From JBLNBN01 sp050260015 (GTDB lineage: Bacteria; Bacteroidota; Ignavibacteria; Kapaibacteriales; UBA2268), in the NCBI GenBank assembly GCA_050260015.1, contig JBLNBN010000054.1:11534-75533 (forward strand): a stretch of 64,000 nucleotides of DNA. The letters are read 5' to 3'. The stretch's first letter is position 1, and each line of letters starts with the position of its first letter. A program made the translations under genes and the position numbers. Below are positions 7,817 through 16,835 of the stretch, piece after piece. The notes below the pieces were generated by a model. The model was not told the origin of the DNA, searched no databases, and was given only the letters and a program-made list of their open reading frames with translations.

Positions 7817-8989
7817 TTATATATACAAATTTATAACCTCTTGCCGACTATCTCTCCCCTCGAATCTCTCCCGTACGCTATTATCTTCAATTAAGGACAG
7901 TATCGGGTAAACCGTATTATAATGCTTTTGGATGAACATCGGGACGCGCTTCCTGTATAGGGTTTCCCCGAGCTTATCGGCGATTGGGATCAAGGCGCGC
8001 TCCGTCTCGCATATCTTCGGCGAGAGCTCGTTGATCCGCCTCGTCAGCTGCCAGTTCAGGCAGCTGCACTTGTTGTTGCAGCGGTTGTCGTAGGCGCACT
8101 CCTTGCAGGCCGGATTCTCCTCCCTGGACATCCGGTAGAGCTCCCCGCGCTTCGCCTCGTCGAACCCGTCGAACACGTCGCCGATTTGGAACGCCTTGTT
8201 CGAAACGCCGTCCTGCACGAATTGCGTGCAGGGGTATATCCCGCCGTCGAACGCTACGGAGATCTGCTTGAGGCCGAGATGGCAGCGGTAACACTCCGAG
8301 TTCTCCTCGCGGATGTGGTTGGTGAACTTCATATCGAACGGCGAGAAGTAGAACTTCTTTTCGCGGGTAATGTACTTTTCGTACAGCCTGGCAAGCCGCT
8401 TGTATTGCGATTTCAGCTCTTTTATGTCCTCGTCCGTCCAGTCGGCGGAGTAGTCGAGCGAAACGATCATGTATCTAACCCCGCTCGCGAGCAGGAATTC
8501 GAAGGACTCCGCGTAGTATTTAACCGTATCGGGGGAAATCGTCGTTAGTATCTTCGCGTAGGGCTGATACTTGAGCAAGAGCCGAAGCTTTTCGAAAACC
8601 GCGTCGAAAGTGGGTTCGCCGCCCCGCGTAAGGCGATGCGCGTCGTGGGCTTCCCTGCAGCCGTCCAGGCTGAGCGCGACGTCGAGCCGGGATTCACGCG
8701 CGCGAACGAGGAACTCCTCGTCGAGCAAAAGCCCGTTTGTCGTTACTTTATAGTGGAAGAACGGGTTTACGGACCTTGCGTAGCGCATTGTTTCGAAAAT
8801 CAGCTCTTTCCTCAGGAGCGGCTCGCCGCCGAAGAAGATGATCCCGGTATTATTCGGGAAGTTTTTATTTATGAAATCAACAGTTTTTTTAGCGGTCTCT
8901 TCGGTCATATTTCTTCCGTCGACCGGCGGGGAGTAGCAGTAGCTGCAGTTCATATTGCAGCCCGCAGTCATATGCAAAACTACGTGCAT
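7817..8989 (-). CDS. Radical SAM / SPASM maturase-like enzyme
   Basis: A 390-residue radical SAM enzyme. The Cx3Cx2C cluster that binds the SAM-coordinating [4Fe-4S] centre is at residues 11, 15 and 18 (CNMNCSYC), and the GGEP SAM-binding motif follows near residue 55 (FFGGEPLL). The C-terminal third is a SPASM domain with auxiliary Fe-S cysteines (CYRCHLG, YPCTQF, CKECAYDNRCNNKCSC, ICETE). Such enzymes typically modify peptides or proteins, or act as anaerobic sulfatase-type maturases. ATG 8989 is chosen because it overlaps the stop of the preceding gene as TAATG, with GGAGG 13 bases upstream; a longer frame reaches 9019. The coupled upstream protein is a candidate substrate (inference). No sulfatase is nearby. 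Confidence 0.9.
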   Translation of the reverse strand: MHVVLHMTAGCNMNCSYCYSPPVDGRNMTEETAKKTVDFINKNFPNNTGIIFFGGEPLLRKELIFETMRYARSVNPFFHYKVTTNGLLLDEEFLVRARESRLDVALSLDGCREAHDAHRLTRGGEPTFDAVFEKLRLLLKYQPYAKILTTISPDTVKYYAESFEFLLASGVRYMIVSLDYSADWTDEDIKELKSQYKRLARLYEKYITREKKFYFSPFDMKFTNHIREENSECYRCHLGLKQISVAFDGGIYPCTQFVQDGVSNKAFQIGDVFDGFDEAKRGELYRMSREENPACKECAYDNRCNNKCSCLNWQLTRRINELSPKICETERALIPIADKLGETLYRKRVPMFIQKHYNTVYPILSLIEDNSVRERFEGRDSRQEVINLYI

Positions 8990-9822
8990 TACTTTATCAA
9001 TCCCTCCTTCTTGGCCCACTCTAGGAAATCGGCGACCTGGGCTTTAAGGTTATGTTTTGCGCGTCTCTTGGCGTCGCTTTTGCTTGCGGTTAATACGTCA
9101 TGCGTTTTCGAGTCCCACAGTATTTCGTCTTCTAACGGATCATAGAAAATGGCGGCATTATACATGTTTTTTCTTGCAAGGATAGAGCGTATCGTATCCG
9201 CTTTTTCGATTGTGCTAAAACCGGTAACGGATTCTTCTGATATCTCGTCGTCTTTTAGAATTTCGTAATCCATGTATGAAACATAAGCGAAGGCCAGGTT
9301 TAAATCATTGTTGTAGCCGTCCAGGGAATATTCAATCGACACTTCACTTGTTTTGTAGCGATCTGAATTTCTATTGTCATCCCATTTTTTAGAGACATAA
9401 TCTATGGCGGGCGGCGTGTCCTTAAATTTAATTCCATACTTTGCAAATTCGTCAAGGATTATGGATTTTGCTTCCCTCTCGGACATATATACCGGTCCTC
9501 CCATAATTATACACCCAACGGCATTGCGCCCTTCTCCATGCACAAAGATAGGAGCGACTTTCTTAGCCGCGGTATCCTGCTCCCCGGAGACTTTATCCGG
9601 TTTGCCCGATTCGTACGGGGAGAGCGCCGTAGCGTTTTTTTCTATGCCGGTATTGTCGGCGCTTTTGCACCCGGCTAAAAGGTAGACGCCGAGAGCCCCC
9701 GCAACTGCGCCGTTCTTCAGCCAGCGCGCGGGCGCGTTCTTTCCGAGCAGTTCGGGATTGGAGAGAGTGTCCTCCAGGGTAGGATAATTAGGGGCGGTTT
9801 TGCGAATACTTTTGATTTCCAT
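8989..9822 (-). CDS. Membrane-anchored protein, candidate radical SAM substrate
   Basis: A 277-residue protein of unrecognised family. Residues 1-35 form a leader-like polar segment (NYPTLEDTLSNPELLGKN, then ARWLKNG), followed by a hydrophobic AVAGALGVYLLAG and a cysteine at ~52. This could be a membrane anchor, or a lipobox with an unusually long n-region. After a linker, HGEGRNAVGC at about residues 95-104 and MGGPVYMSEREA form a conserved-looking core, followed by an alpha/beta domain containing WDDNR and a basic C-terminal helix. GGTGA precedes the ATG at 9822. The stop overlaps the radical SAM start (TAATG), so the two must work together. It may be a RiPP-like or protein substrate of that enzyme; this is not shown. 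Confidence 0.85.
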   Translation of the reverse strand: MEIKSIRKTAPNYPTLEDTLSNPELLGKNAPARWLKNGAVAGALGVYLLAGCKSADNTGIEKNATALSPYESGKPDKVSGEQDTAAKKVAPIFVHGEGRNAVGCIIMGGPVYMSEREAKSIILDEFAKYGIKFKDTPPAIDYVSKKWDDNRNSDRYKTSEVSIEYSLDGYNNDLNLAFAYVSYMDYEILKDDEISEESVTGFSTIEKADTIRSILARKNMYNAAIFYDPLEDEILWDSKTHDVLTASKSDAKRRAKHNLKAQVADFLEWAKKEGLIK

Positions 9823-10000
9823 AAGTCACCATATATAGAAATAAGACCGTATGTTCAACTTAAAGCATAGATATAAATAAATCACCAGATAACTACGAAC
9901 GCCTAGTTTTAAAATACCGATTTTCATTAAGAAATGCAAGTTTTTTTTATTTTTTACGGCAAGAAATTAACAAGTTTTTAGTTACGCTATTTTTAAAATA

Positions 10001-10032
10001 AAAAAGCCGGCCTCCATGGGAGCCCGGCTTAT
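10001..10032 (-). terminator. Rho-independent terminator
   Basis: Stem AAGCCGG-c-CTCC / GGAG-c-CCGGCTT with a 3-base ATG loop and one C-C mismatch (10004-10030), followed on the minus strand by TTTTTTATTTT. It ends the lipoprotein gene at 10051. Confidence 0.8.
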
Positions 10033-10050
10033 TCTAATGGATTATGTCCT

Positions 10051-10599
10051 TTACTTAAGCTGTATAGTCGTTATGCAGGTCCTGCTGCCGGGGAAGGTGG
10101 GAATGGTCTCCTCGCCCTTTTTGCCGTCGTATTCGATCTTAATTATCATGTTCCTGTTGTTGGGCAGCCAGAGCTCGAAGAATCCGTTTTTGAGCGATTT
10201 GATATCCTCGCTGACGTACGGCTTCCCGTCGGGCAGTATCGCCGTCACTTTAAAGGTCTTTTCCTTCATCTCGCCGTCGCAGCTCGAGAGGTAGTGCTGC
10301 TCGCAGGTATGCGTATTGTTTATATAGGGCGCGAAAGCGATATATACGGAGCCCGCGGGAATCGGCTTTTTAACTTCCCTGCCGTCGGGGAACTTGAAAA
10401 TAACTTCCTCGGTGGTTACGTGCGAAGTAATTTTAGGCGCGGAGAACTTCCACTCGTTCCCAAGCGCTATCGCCGCCTTAGCGTCTAAATCAGTCAACTT
10501 GTAATAGTATTCGTCGTAGTTTGGATCGGGCTCCGTCGAATTGGAGCAGCCGACGATTACTAAAACCAACATAAGCGCGATAATATTAATTAATCTCAT
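10051..10599 (-). CDS. Lipoprotein of unknown function
   Basis: A 182-residue lipoprotein with a classic signal and lipobox IVGC (cysteine at residue 18), then an acidic linker. The body is a predicted beta-rich domain containing KFPDGREVKKPIPAGSVY, a paired-cysteine segment (TCEQHYLSSCDG) and a SLKNGFFELWLPNNRN strand, suggestive of an Ig-like or carboxypeptidase-regulatory-like fold (inference). No family is recognised. The gene stands alone with its own terminator at 10001-10032. Confidence 0.82.
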   Translation of the reverse strand: MRLINIIALMLVLVIVGCSNSTEPDPNYDEYYYKLTDLDAKAAIALGNEWKFSAPKITSHVTTEEVIFKFPDGREVKKPIPAGSVYIAFAPYINNTHTCEQHYLSSCDGEMKEKTFKVTAILPDGKPYVSEDIKSLKNGFFELWLPNNRNMIIKIEYDGKKGEETIPTFPGSRTCITTIQLK

Positions 10600-10679
10600 A
10601 TTTCCTCGAAAAATATTTATTAGATCGCCAATATACGTTTAATGAATTTACTAAGATACGGAAATTTCTTCTATTAGAA

Positions 10680-13600
10680 TTAAGGGTTAGCCGCACGCTT
10701 TTTGTTTTCAAACCAGCTATAAAGAGCAGGAATAATAAACAAAGTCAATAGAGTCGAAGTAAAGAGCCCGCCTACTACGACCGTGGCAAGCGGCTTTTGA
10801 ATCTCGGAGCCTGTTCCGGTCGCGTACATCATAGGTATTAAGCTAAATATTCCAATGGAAGCGGTCATAATAACCGGGCGGAGCCTATCCATGCTGCCTT
10901 TGATTATCGCTTCTTTTAATTCCATTCCCTCTTCATGGATCAACTGATTAATATGCGAGACGAGCACAATGCCGTTCAGAGCCGCTACGCCGAAGAGCAC
11001 GATAAAGCCGACCGACGCAGGCACGGATAGGTACAAACCGGTTATCCAGAGCGAAAAGACGCCCCCTATCAATGCGAAAGGCAAGTTAGTAATAACTAAC
11101 AGGGCCATCCTAATCGATTTAAATGTCATATACAATAGCAATAAGATCAAACCTATGGCTACGGGCAGAATAATGAGTAAACGCGTCATAGCCTTTTGCT
11201 GGTTCTCAAATTGCCCGCCCCAACTTAAATAATAGCCGGGAGGAAGGTCAATTTTCGCCTTTATCCTCTCCTTCGCTTCGGCGACAAAGCTACCAATATC
11301 ACGTCCCGTAATATTTAGCTCGATGCCTATCCTTCTCTCGCCGTCGTCCTTGCTTATCTGGACCGGTCCCTCGTCGAGCGATATATCGGCCACCTGGCTT
11401 AGCGGTATATTGAGCCCTGCGGTTACAGGCACAAGTATGCTGCCTATGCTTTCGGGCGAGTTCCTGTGCTCCTCGGGCAAGCGTATGCTGATATCGAAGC
11501 TGCGATTCTCTTCGTAAAGCTTAGTAACAGGCCGGCCGGCCACCGAGATCTCAATTACGTCCAGAACATTTTTGATATTAAGACCGAATCGTGCTATCCT
11601 CTCTCTGTCAATATTAATGTTTAAGTAAGGCTGCCCTGAGATTCTTTCCGGGGCTATGTCCACCGCTCCGTCGATTTTCGAAAGAACTGAAGCTATCTCG
11701 TCCGCCTTATTTTTAAGAACGTCCATGTCCTCTCCGAAGAGCTTCAGAATTAATTGCGCTCTTGTGCCTGCGACCGTCTCGTCGATGCGGCATTGAATTG
11801 GCTGGCTAAACCCGAAAGCGATGCCGGGGATGCTTTCCAGTTCCTCGCGCATCTCGTTAAATAATTCCTCGCGGTCGATATCCTTCGTCCATTCGCTCTT
11901 CGGTTTTAGCATTCCTACGTAGCCCGTCTTGTCCGCCCCGCGCGTGTCGAGCGCCACCCCGGTTTGACCGATCCTGCCGACGACAGTGACTAATTCCGGA
12001 AATTTCTTTTTTAGCTTCCCGGCGACCAATTCGTTTATCTGCACCGCACGCTCGAGCGATACCCCCGGGAGCAAGGATACGTCCATATCGAACGCGCCCT
12101 CGTCCATTATTGGGAGGAATTCCGTGCCCAGTCTCGGTATTAGGAAAAAAGTAAACGCTAAAAGCGCCCCGGCGGTCGCCAGCAACGCAGTCTTGTTTTT
12201 CATTGCGACGAGCAGGGCGGGTTTATATATATCGTAAAGCGATTTCATTACGACGCTCTCCTTTTCCGACTGCGGCTTTAGGAACATACCGCAAATAACT
12301 GGAATTACGAATATGGAGAGAGCTAAGGAGGAAAGCAACGTTATCGCTACGGTTAAAGCGAGAGGCGTGAACATTTTCCCTTCAATGCCCTCGAGCGCGA
12401 GTATTGGTATAAAAGTAATCGCTATTATTAATTCGCCTAAAATGCTCGGCTTCCTGACTTCAAGAACAGCTTTTAGAACAGTTTTAAATTTTCTGTCAGC
12501 AGCGCCCATATTACTGAGGTATCTTTGGACGTTCTCCACCTGTATTATCGTCGCGTCGATCTTCATCCCAATCGAGATAGCCAAGCCGCCGAAAGTCATT
12601 AGATTGGCCCCGAGCCCCGTAAGCTTCATAATGATAAACGTGAGCATGAAAGAAAGCGCAAGCGAAATCAACACAACCAGAGATCCCCTAAAGCTTCTCA
12701 ATAGAAGGTAAATAATTATCAAAACAAATATCGAACCCTCGAGCAGCGCCCGGAGAACGGTGTTCACGCTGGCGGTTACGATGTCCGATCTGTCGTAATA
12801 GGGAACTATTTTTATCCCGTTCGGAAGCGCCCCGCTATTGTTTATTTCGTCAACTTTCTCTTTAACCCGCTCCACCACCTCGCGACTGTTTGCGCCACGA
12901 AGCATCATAACGATGCCTCCGACCGCCTGGTTATGCCCGTTTATTATAGCCGCGCCCTGCCTGACGGATTCGCCGACTTTTATCTCGGCCAAGTCCCTCA
13001 GGTAAACCGGCGCCCCGCCGCTAGCCTTTAGAACAATCGCGCCAATATCGTTTATATCCTTAATTAATCCCACCCCGCGTACGATTAGTTGGTCGGAGGA
13101 TTTTTCAATTATGTTTCCGCCGGAGTTTTGGTTGTTGTTTTGAACTGCGTCAAAGATATCATTAAACGAGAGGCTATACTTAGCGAGCCTCTCCGGCTCG
13201 ATAAGTATTTGATATTGCCTGAAGTAGCCGCCGAAGGAATTGATTTCGTTCACCCCGGCGACGTTCTTCAGCATTGGCGTTATTACCCAATCCTGAAGAG
13301 TCCTTAAATCGGAGAAGTACTTTACTTTGCCCGTTTCATTCGCGGGCTCCGGGCCGCTCAAGGTATACTGATAAATTTCACCCATTACAGTAGCGATGGG
13401 GCCCATTGTAATTTCAACGTTAACGGGGACGCTTTCCTTGGCTTCGGCGAGCCTTTCGAAGACGAGCTGGCGGGCGAAGTAAATATCCGTGTCGTCGTCG
13501 AAGACAAGGGTGACGATAGAAAGTCCAAATTTCGTAACGGAACGCATTTCCTTGACGTTCGGAATGCCGCGCATCGAAGTTTCTACAGGCCGCGTCACCG

Positions 13601-13790
13601 CCCGCTCGATCTCGACGGCGGAGAGCCCGTCGGCATGGCTAATAACGTCGACCTGTATATTCGTAACGTCCGGGAATGCGTCGATCGGCAATTTAATATA
13701 GGAATAAATCCCTAACGCAATAATTGCAATAGAAATGAAGATTATCATATTCTTTTGCTTTAGCGTGAACGATATAATTCTCTCTAACAT
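10680..13790 (-). CDS. Heavy-metal RND efflux pump, CusA/CzcA family
   Basis: A 1036-residue inner-membrane RND transporter of the heavy-metal efflux (HME) type; family members use the proton gradient to export metal cations through an adaptor and a TolC-like channel. The N-terminal helix (MIIFISIAIIALGIYSY), the ALPNGIKIVPYYDR periplasmic segment, and the TM4 motif KIDATIIQVEN are characteristic. ATG 13790 is preferred over 13808 because GGAGG lies 6 bases upstream and the preceding adaptor gene stops one base before it. The TM4 motif resembles the CusA (monovalent) rather than the CzcA (DFG/DGA) signature, but the expected methionine after LPIMDEGAF is shifted by one residue, so substrate cannot be fixed. 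Third structural gene of the 16642-10680 operon. Confidence 0.95.
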   Translation of the reverse strand: MLERIISFTLKQKNMIIFISIAIIALGIYSYIKLPIDAFPDVTNIQVDVISHADGLSAVEIERAVTRPVETSMRGIPNVKEMRSVTKFGLSIVTLVFDDDTDIYFARQLVFERLAEAKESVPVNVEITMGPIATVMGEIYQYTLSGPEPANETGKVKYFSDLRTLQDWVITPMLKNVAGVNEINSFGGYFRQYQILIEPERLAKYSLSFNDIFDAVQNNNQNSGGNIIEKSSDQLIVRGVGLIKDINDIGAIVLKASGGAPVYLRDLAEIKVGESVRQGAAIINGHNQAVGGIVMMLRGANSREVVERVKEKVDEINNSGALPNGIKIVPYYDRSDIVTASVNTVLRALLEGSIFVLIIIYLLLRSFRGSLVVLISLALSFMLTFIIMKLTGLGANLMTFGGLAISIGMKIDATIIQVENVQRYLSNMGAADRKFKTVLKAVLEVRKPSILGELIIAITFIPILALEGIEGKMFTPLALTVAITLLSSLALSIFVIPVICGMFLKPQSEKESVVMKSLYDIYKPALLVAMKNKTALLATAGALLAFTFFLIPRLGTEFLPIMDEGAFDMDVSLLPGVSLERAVQINELVAGKLKKKFPELVTVVGRIGQTGVALDTRGADKTGYVGMLKPKSEWTKDIDREELFNEMREELESIPGIAFGFSQPIQCRIDETVAGTRAQLILKLFGEDMDVLKNKADEIASVLSKIDGAVDIAPERISGQPYLNINIDRERIARFGLNIKNVLDVIEISVAGRPVTKLYEENRSFDISIRLPEEHRNSPESIGSILVPVTAGLNIPLSQVADISLDEGPVQISKDDGERRIGIELNITGRDIGSFVAEAKERIKAKIDLPPGYYLSWGGQFENQQKAMTRLLIILPVAIGLILLLLYMTFKSIRMALLVITNLPFALIGGVFSLWITGLYLSVPASVGFIVLFGVAALNGIVLVSHINQLIHEEGMELKEAIIKGSMDRLRPVIMTASIGIFSLIPMMYATGTGSEIQKPLATVVVGGLFTSTLLTLFIIPALYSWFENKKRAANP

Positions 13791-13791
13791 A

Positions 13792-14958
13792 TCAATCCTC
13801 CGATTCAAGCATGCTCTTTTTCAGCTCGGATTTAAGCATAAAAGAACCTTTGGAAACCAATCGCTCGCCCCGCCTAAGCCCGGCCCTAATCTGAACCTTT
13901 TCGCCCTGGGAGCCGCCCAGTAATACGTTCCTTTTTTCAAAAGTAGTATCGTTCAGTGCTACGAAGACGTAGCTTTCGGAACCGTCCTTAATCACCGCAT
14001 CTGAAGTAACTATTAAGCCGGAGCCGGATTTAGCTGTGGGGATCAGCATCTTTGCGAACATTTCGGGTTTCAGCCTTCTATCGTCGTTCCGGATCGCCGC
14101 CCTGATCTTGATAGTTCTGGTCTCGTTGTCGACGACGTCGCTAATATATGTAATTCTTCCTTTGTAAGGTATATCCGGAAAGGCTGTTGGATATAATTCA
14201 ATATCTGTTTTCCCGCCGATCCTTATCAGATCGCTTTCGTAAATTTGAGCGTCCGCCATTAAGCTGCCCGTGTTTATTATTCTAAAGGAATTGGAGTTAG
14301 GCTCGACGAGCTGGCCTATCACCACGTTACGTTCCACTATCGTGCCGCTGATGGGAGCTTTCACGGAAAGGAAACCCGCCTTATGCTCTTCTTTACCGTT
14401 GGATTCTTCCACGTCTTTATCAGATAATCCAATCGAATGGATTTTTCGATCTTCCGCGTTAAATTCGGCGACCGCCCTGTCGAAATCTGCTTTCGCTTCA
14501 AGTAGCGACTTTTGCGAGCCTACGTTCTGTTCTGAAAGAGTTTTCTGCCTTTTATAATTAGCTTCCGCATAGTTGAGGTTGGCTTTTGCTTTAATAAATT
14601 CCGATTTGATTACCCCTATTTGAAGCCCTTCGATAAGCATTAAGGTTTGGCCCTTCTCAACATGATCTCCTATGTTTACATATACCTTGCTCGCTCGCCC
14701 TTCAATTAGCGAGCCGGCGAAAGCTTCCATGTCCTGGTTGGGGATGATCTTTGCCGGAGCCTCGATAGCGCCGGTTAATTCTCCCTCCTCTGCCTCCGAG
14801 ATTTCCAGTTGAATTTCCCTGACTGACTTCCCGGTTAATTGTATGATATTCGACTGCTTTTCTTCGTCCCCTTTTGCCTCCTCGGCTACCTTCTTGGAGC
14901 AGGAAGTTATTAACGCTATCGCTAGCGAAAAGACCGAAATATATTTAACTATTTTCAT
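13792..14958 (-). CDS. RND periplasmic adaptor (CusB/CzcB family), lipoprotein
   Basis: A 388-residue membrane-fusion protein linking the pump at 10680-13790 to the outer-membrane channel. It has a lipobox-like LITSC (cysteine ~20), a barrel-sandwich/lipoyl domain split into KVYVNIGDHVEKGQTLM (~95-112) and GFLSVKAPISGTIVERNV (~195), an intervening alpha-hairpin (residues ~115-190), and a beta-barrel with LKPEMFAKMLIP. There is no N-terminal metal-binding extension with His/Met clusters. AAGGAAATAAG precedes the ATG. Its stop is followed after a single base by the pump start. Confidence 0.94.
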   Translation of the reverse strand: MKIVKYISVFSLAIALITSCSKKVAEEAKGDEEKQSNIIQLTGKSVREIQLEISEAEEGELTGAIEAPAKIIPNQDMEAFAGSLIEGRASKVYVNIGDHVEKGQTLMLIEGLQIGVIKSEFIKAKANLNYAEANYKRQKTLSEQNVGSQKSLLEAKADFDRAVAEFNAEDRKIHSIGLSDKDVEESNGKEEHKAGFLSVKAPISGTIVERNVVIGQLVEPNSNSFRIINTGSLMADAQIYESDLIRIGGKTDIELYPTAFPDIPYKGRITYISDVVDNETRTIKIRAAIRNDDRRLKPEMFAKMLIPTAKSGSGLIVTSDAVIKDGSESYVFVALNDTTFEKRNVLLGGSQGEKVQIRAGLRRGERLVSKGSFMLKSELKKSMLESED

Positions 14959-14971
14959 CTTATTTCCTTAA

Positions 14972-16252
14972 TTATTCTAACGTTAGACCGCTTGCCTCTT
15001 CAAGCCGAACGATAGATTCTTTGTAATCGAATTGTATTTTGATGCTGTTGATTTTAGCGTTTATTGCGGTTAATTTAGCCTGCAGGAATTCTAAATAGGA
15101 TATTTCTCCCGCTTTGTAGCTTATGTCGGCCGTGCGGAATATTTCTTCCGCTTGCGGTATTAATTCATCCCGGTAGAGCTCCAACTGTCGAATAGAATTT
15201 TTATATTCTTCATAAGCGGAAGCTATCTTGCCCCTTAGCTCGTTCTTTGCGATCTGTTCGTTATATTCATTTACGCGGTAAGCGGCGTCCGCTTCCTGGA
15301 TTCGCCCCTTCTGATCGAACATGAACCAGAGCGGCAAATTCACGCTTAATCTAAATCCATGATAATTTGAGGAATAGCCGGGGTTGTCGTTCAACTGCAT
15401 CGCCTTGGATTGGAACATATACGAAGCGCTGAAGGTAGGCAGAAGGCCCATCCATGCTATCTTTTTACTGATTTCCGCCGACTGGAGCTCGTAAGCGGCC
15501 CGTTGCAGCGTGGAATTTCTCTGGTAGCTTCTCGCGAGTAATTCGTCGAAATCATATGTTCGCGGCTGTAAACCCAAAGTATCCGTAAAATTAATGCGAC
15601 CCAAGTCGTCGCCCGAGTTATACCCCATTGAGAGATTCAAATCGTTTAAGGCCGTTTTATAATCCTTTTCCGCGGTCGACACAGTAGATTTCGCTTCCGT
15701 AAGCTGGACCTTAGCGGTAAGTAGCTCAAGGTTGGTTCCTTCGCCTACCTTTACTTTTATTTCCGCTTTCCTTGAGAATTCGGCAGCCAATTCCAGGTTT
15801 TCTTTGGCTAAATTTAGTAATGCCAGCTTTTCAACGGCGCTAAAATAAGCCCGCTTAATATTATTAGCGAGACTATTGGTAGCGATTTCAAGCTCGGATT
15901 TGGCCGCGTCAATTTTCTTACCTGCCAGCGCAGCTTTTGAAAAGTATACTGTAGGAAATTCAAAATCCTGAGAAATTTCCAAGCTCCTTTCGTCGTAGTG
16001 CGATATTCCCAGGCCGTCGGGGATAAATTCGCTTTCCAGCGAAAGGCTGGGAGCCGGTAAGGAAATTTCTCTCCAGTAATTTCCGTTGGCGGCCTCGATT
16101 CCTATTTTTGATTTTTGTATCCCGGGGTGATTTTTTATCCCGATCTCTATAGCGCCTTTAACGCTTAGATTTATTGTCCCTGTATCGGATTCCGCCCGGG
16201 CTGCATACGAAATGATCGCACAGCAGAATATGGCAAATATATGCGCGCGCAT
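14972..16252 (-). CDS. TolC-like outer-membrane efflux channel (CusC/CzcC family)
   Basis: A 426-residue outer-membrane factor with signal peptide (FAIFCCAIISYAARAES) and two homologous halves of long amphipathic helices separated by beta segments: IGIKNHPGIQKSKIGIEAANG near residue 35 and GEGTNLELLTAKVQLTEAKS near 180, then GEISYLEFLQAKLTAINAKI near 385. It forms the outer-membrane exit duct of the RND system. GGAGAAGGT lies directly upstream of the ATG, and the adaptor follows 13 bases downstream. Confidence 0.94.
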   Translation of the reverse strand: MRAHIFAIFCCAIISYAARAESDTGTINLSVKGAIEIGIKNHPGIQKSKIGIEAANGNYWREISLPAPSLSLESEFIPDGLGISHYDERSLEISQDFEFPTVYFSKAALAGKKIDAAKSELEIATNSLANNIKRAYFSAVEKLALLNLAKENLELAAEFSRKAEIKVKVGEGTNLELLTAKVQLTEAKSTVSTAEKDYKTALNDLNLSMGYNSGDDLGRINFTDTLGLQPRTYDFDELLARSYQRNSTLQRAAYELQSAEISKKIAWMGLLPTFSASYMFQSKAMQLNDNPGYSSNYHGFRLSVNLPLWFMFDQKGRIQEADAAYRVNEYNEQIAKNELRGKIASAYEEYKNSIRQLELYRDELIPQAEEIFRTADISYKAGEISYLEFLQAKLTAINAKINSIKIQFDYKESIVRLEEASGLTLE

Positions 16253-16309
16253 ACCTTCTCCAGTAATTGATAAAAATTTTTATTAAATTTTATTAATTAA
16301 GGAGAAAGT

Positions 16310-16642
16310 CTAAATTTGGAGGATATCTTTCCTGGGAGCTGCTATAATTACGCGATTGGAGGGGGTAATTTCGCACTGGCGCGGAAGTTTCTCCTGCGAA
16401 GGATCGAAAGAAAAACTATTAAATGGAAGGAGCCCGCTATGGTTCTCCAATATCCGGCTAAAATCTAATGTGGGAGCCTGCGTATCGTTGCCCGCCTTCT
16501 TTAAGATAAGGCATAGATCAGTCGCATCGCACGAGTTGGTATGATCGTCGAACAAATTCGTTTCCGAATGAACGAACAGAAACGAAATTGCCGTAAAGAT
16601 TAGCGTAGCAACTATGCGTATTATTAGATTTTTCCTTCCCAT
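16310..16642 (-). CDS. Small secreted protein leading the metal efflux operon
   Basis: A 110-residue protein with a signal-like hydrophobic helix (IIRIVATLIFTAISFLFV) and a polar body with two cysteines (NSCDATDLC). Small periplasmic proteins often precede czcCBA-type operons in Bacteroidota and are thought to assist metal binding; the exact family is not recognised. The ATG at 16642 is the only plausible start with a signal peptide. It lies 7 bases after the -7 element of a strong promoter (16649-16680), so the message would be nearly leaderless. The frame continues upstream to 16684, but that would run through the promoter. Confidence 0.7.
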   Translation of the reverse strand: MGRKNLIIRIVATLIFTAISFLFVHSETNLFDDHTNSCDATDLCLILKKAGNDTQAPTLDFSRILENHSGLLPFNSFSFDPSQEKLPRQCEITPSNRVIIAAPRKDILQI

Positions 16643-16648
16643 ACGGAG

Positions 16649-16680
16649 CAAAAATATAAAATTTCCGATACTAAAGCAAA
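16649..16680 (-). promoter_or_regulatory. Promoter of the metal efflux operon
   Basis: TTTG (16677-16680), 20-base spacer, TATTTTTG (16649-16656) on the minus strand: an exact match to the Bacteroidota consensus, directly in front of the ATG at 16642. Confidence 0.65.
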
Positions 16681-16774
16681 GCATTCCTTCCTGGCCGTTT
16701 CAGCTAAATTAATTTCATCAACACGACTCAGTGAATTTTATGGTAGAGGGGAAGCGTAACTTATTATAAATAAA

Positions 16775-16803
16775 GAGCCGAAAGCGTAAGAAGCTTCCGG
16801 CTC
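16775..16803 (-). terminator. Rho-independent terminator
   Basis: GAGCCG / CGGCTC outer stem continued by AAGC / GCTT with a short loop. On the minus strand it follows the stop of the transglutaminase-like gene at 16836 and ends in a T-rich tail. Confidence 0.7.
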
Positions 16804-16835
16804 ACATTTTTCAAACAGAAATTATGGGAATAATA

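Noticed and set aside
8989..9019. Start of the radical SAM gene at 9019
   Set aside because: The first ten codons overlap the preceding gene, while 8989 begins with the conserved start of the radical SAM barrel and uses the TAATG overlap.
8186..9145. Several plus-strand reading frames of 60-169 codons
   Set aside because: They are antisense to the GC-rich radical SAM and substrate genes, with no family resemblance or ribosome-binding site.
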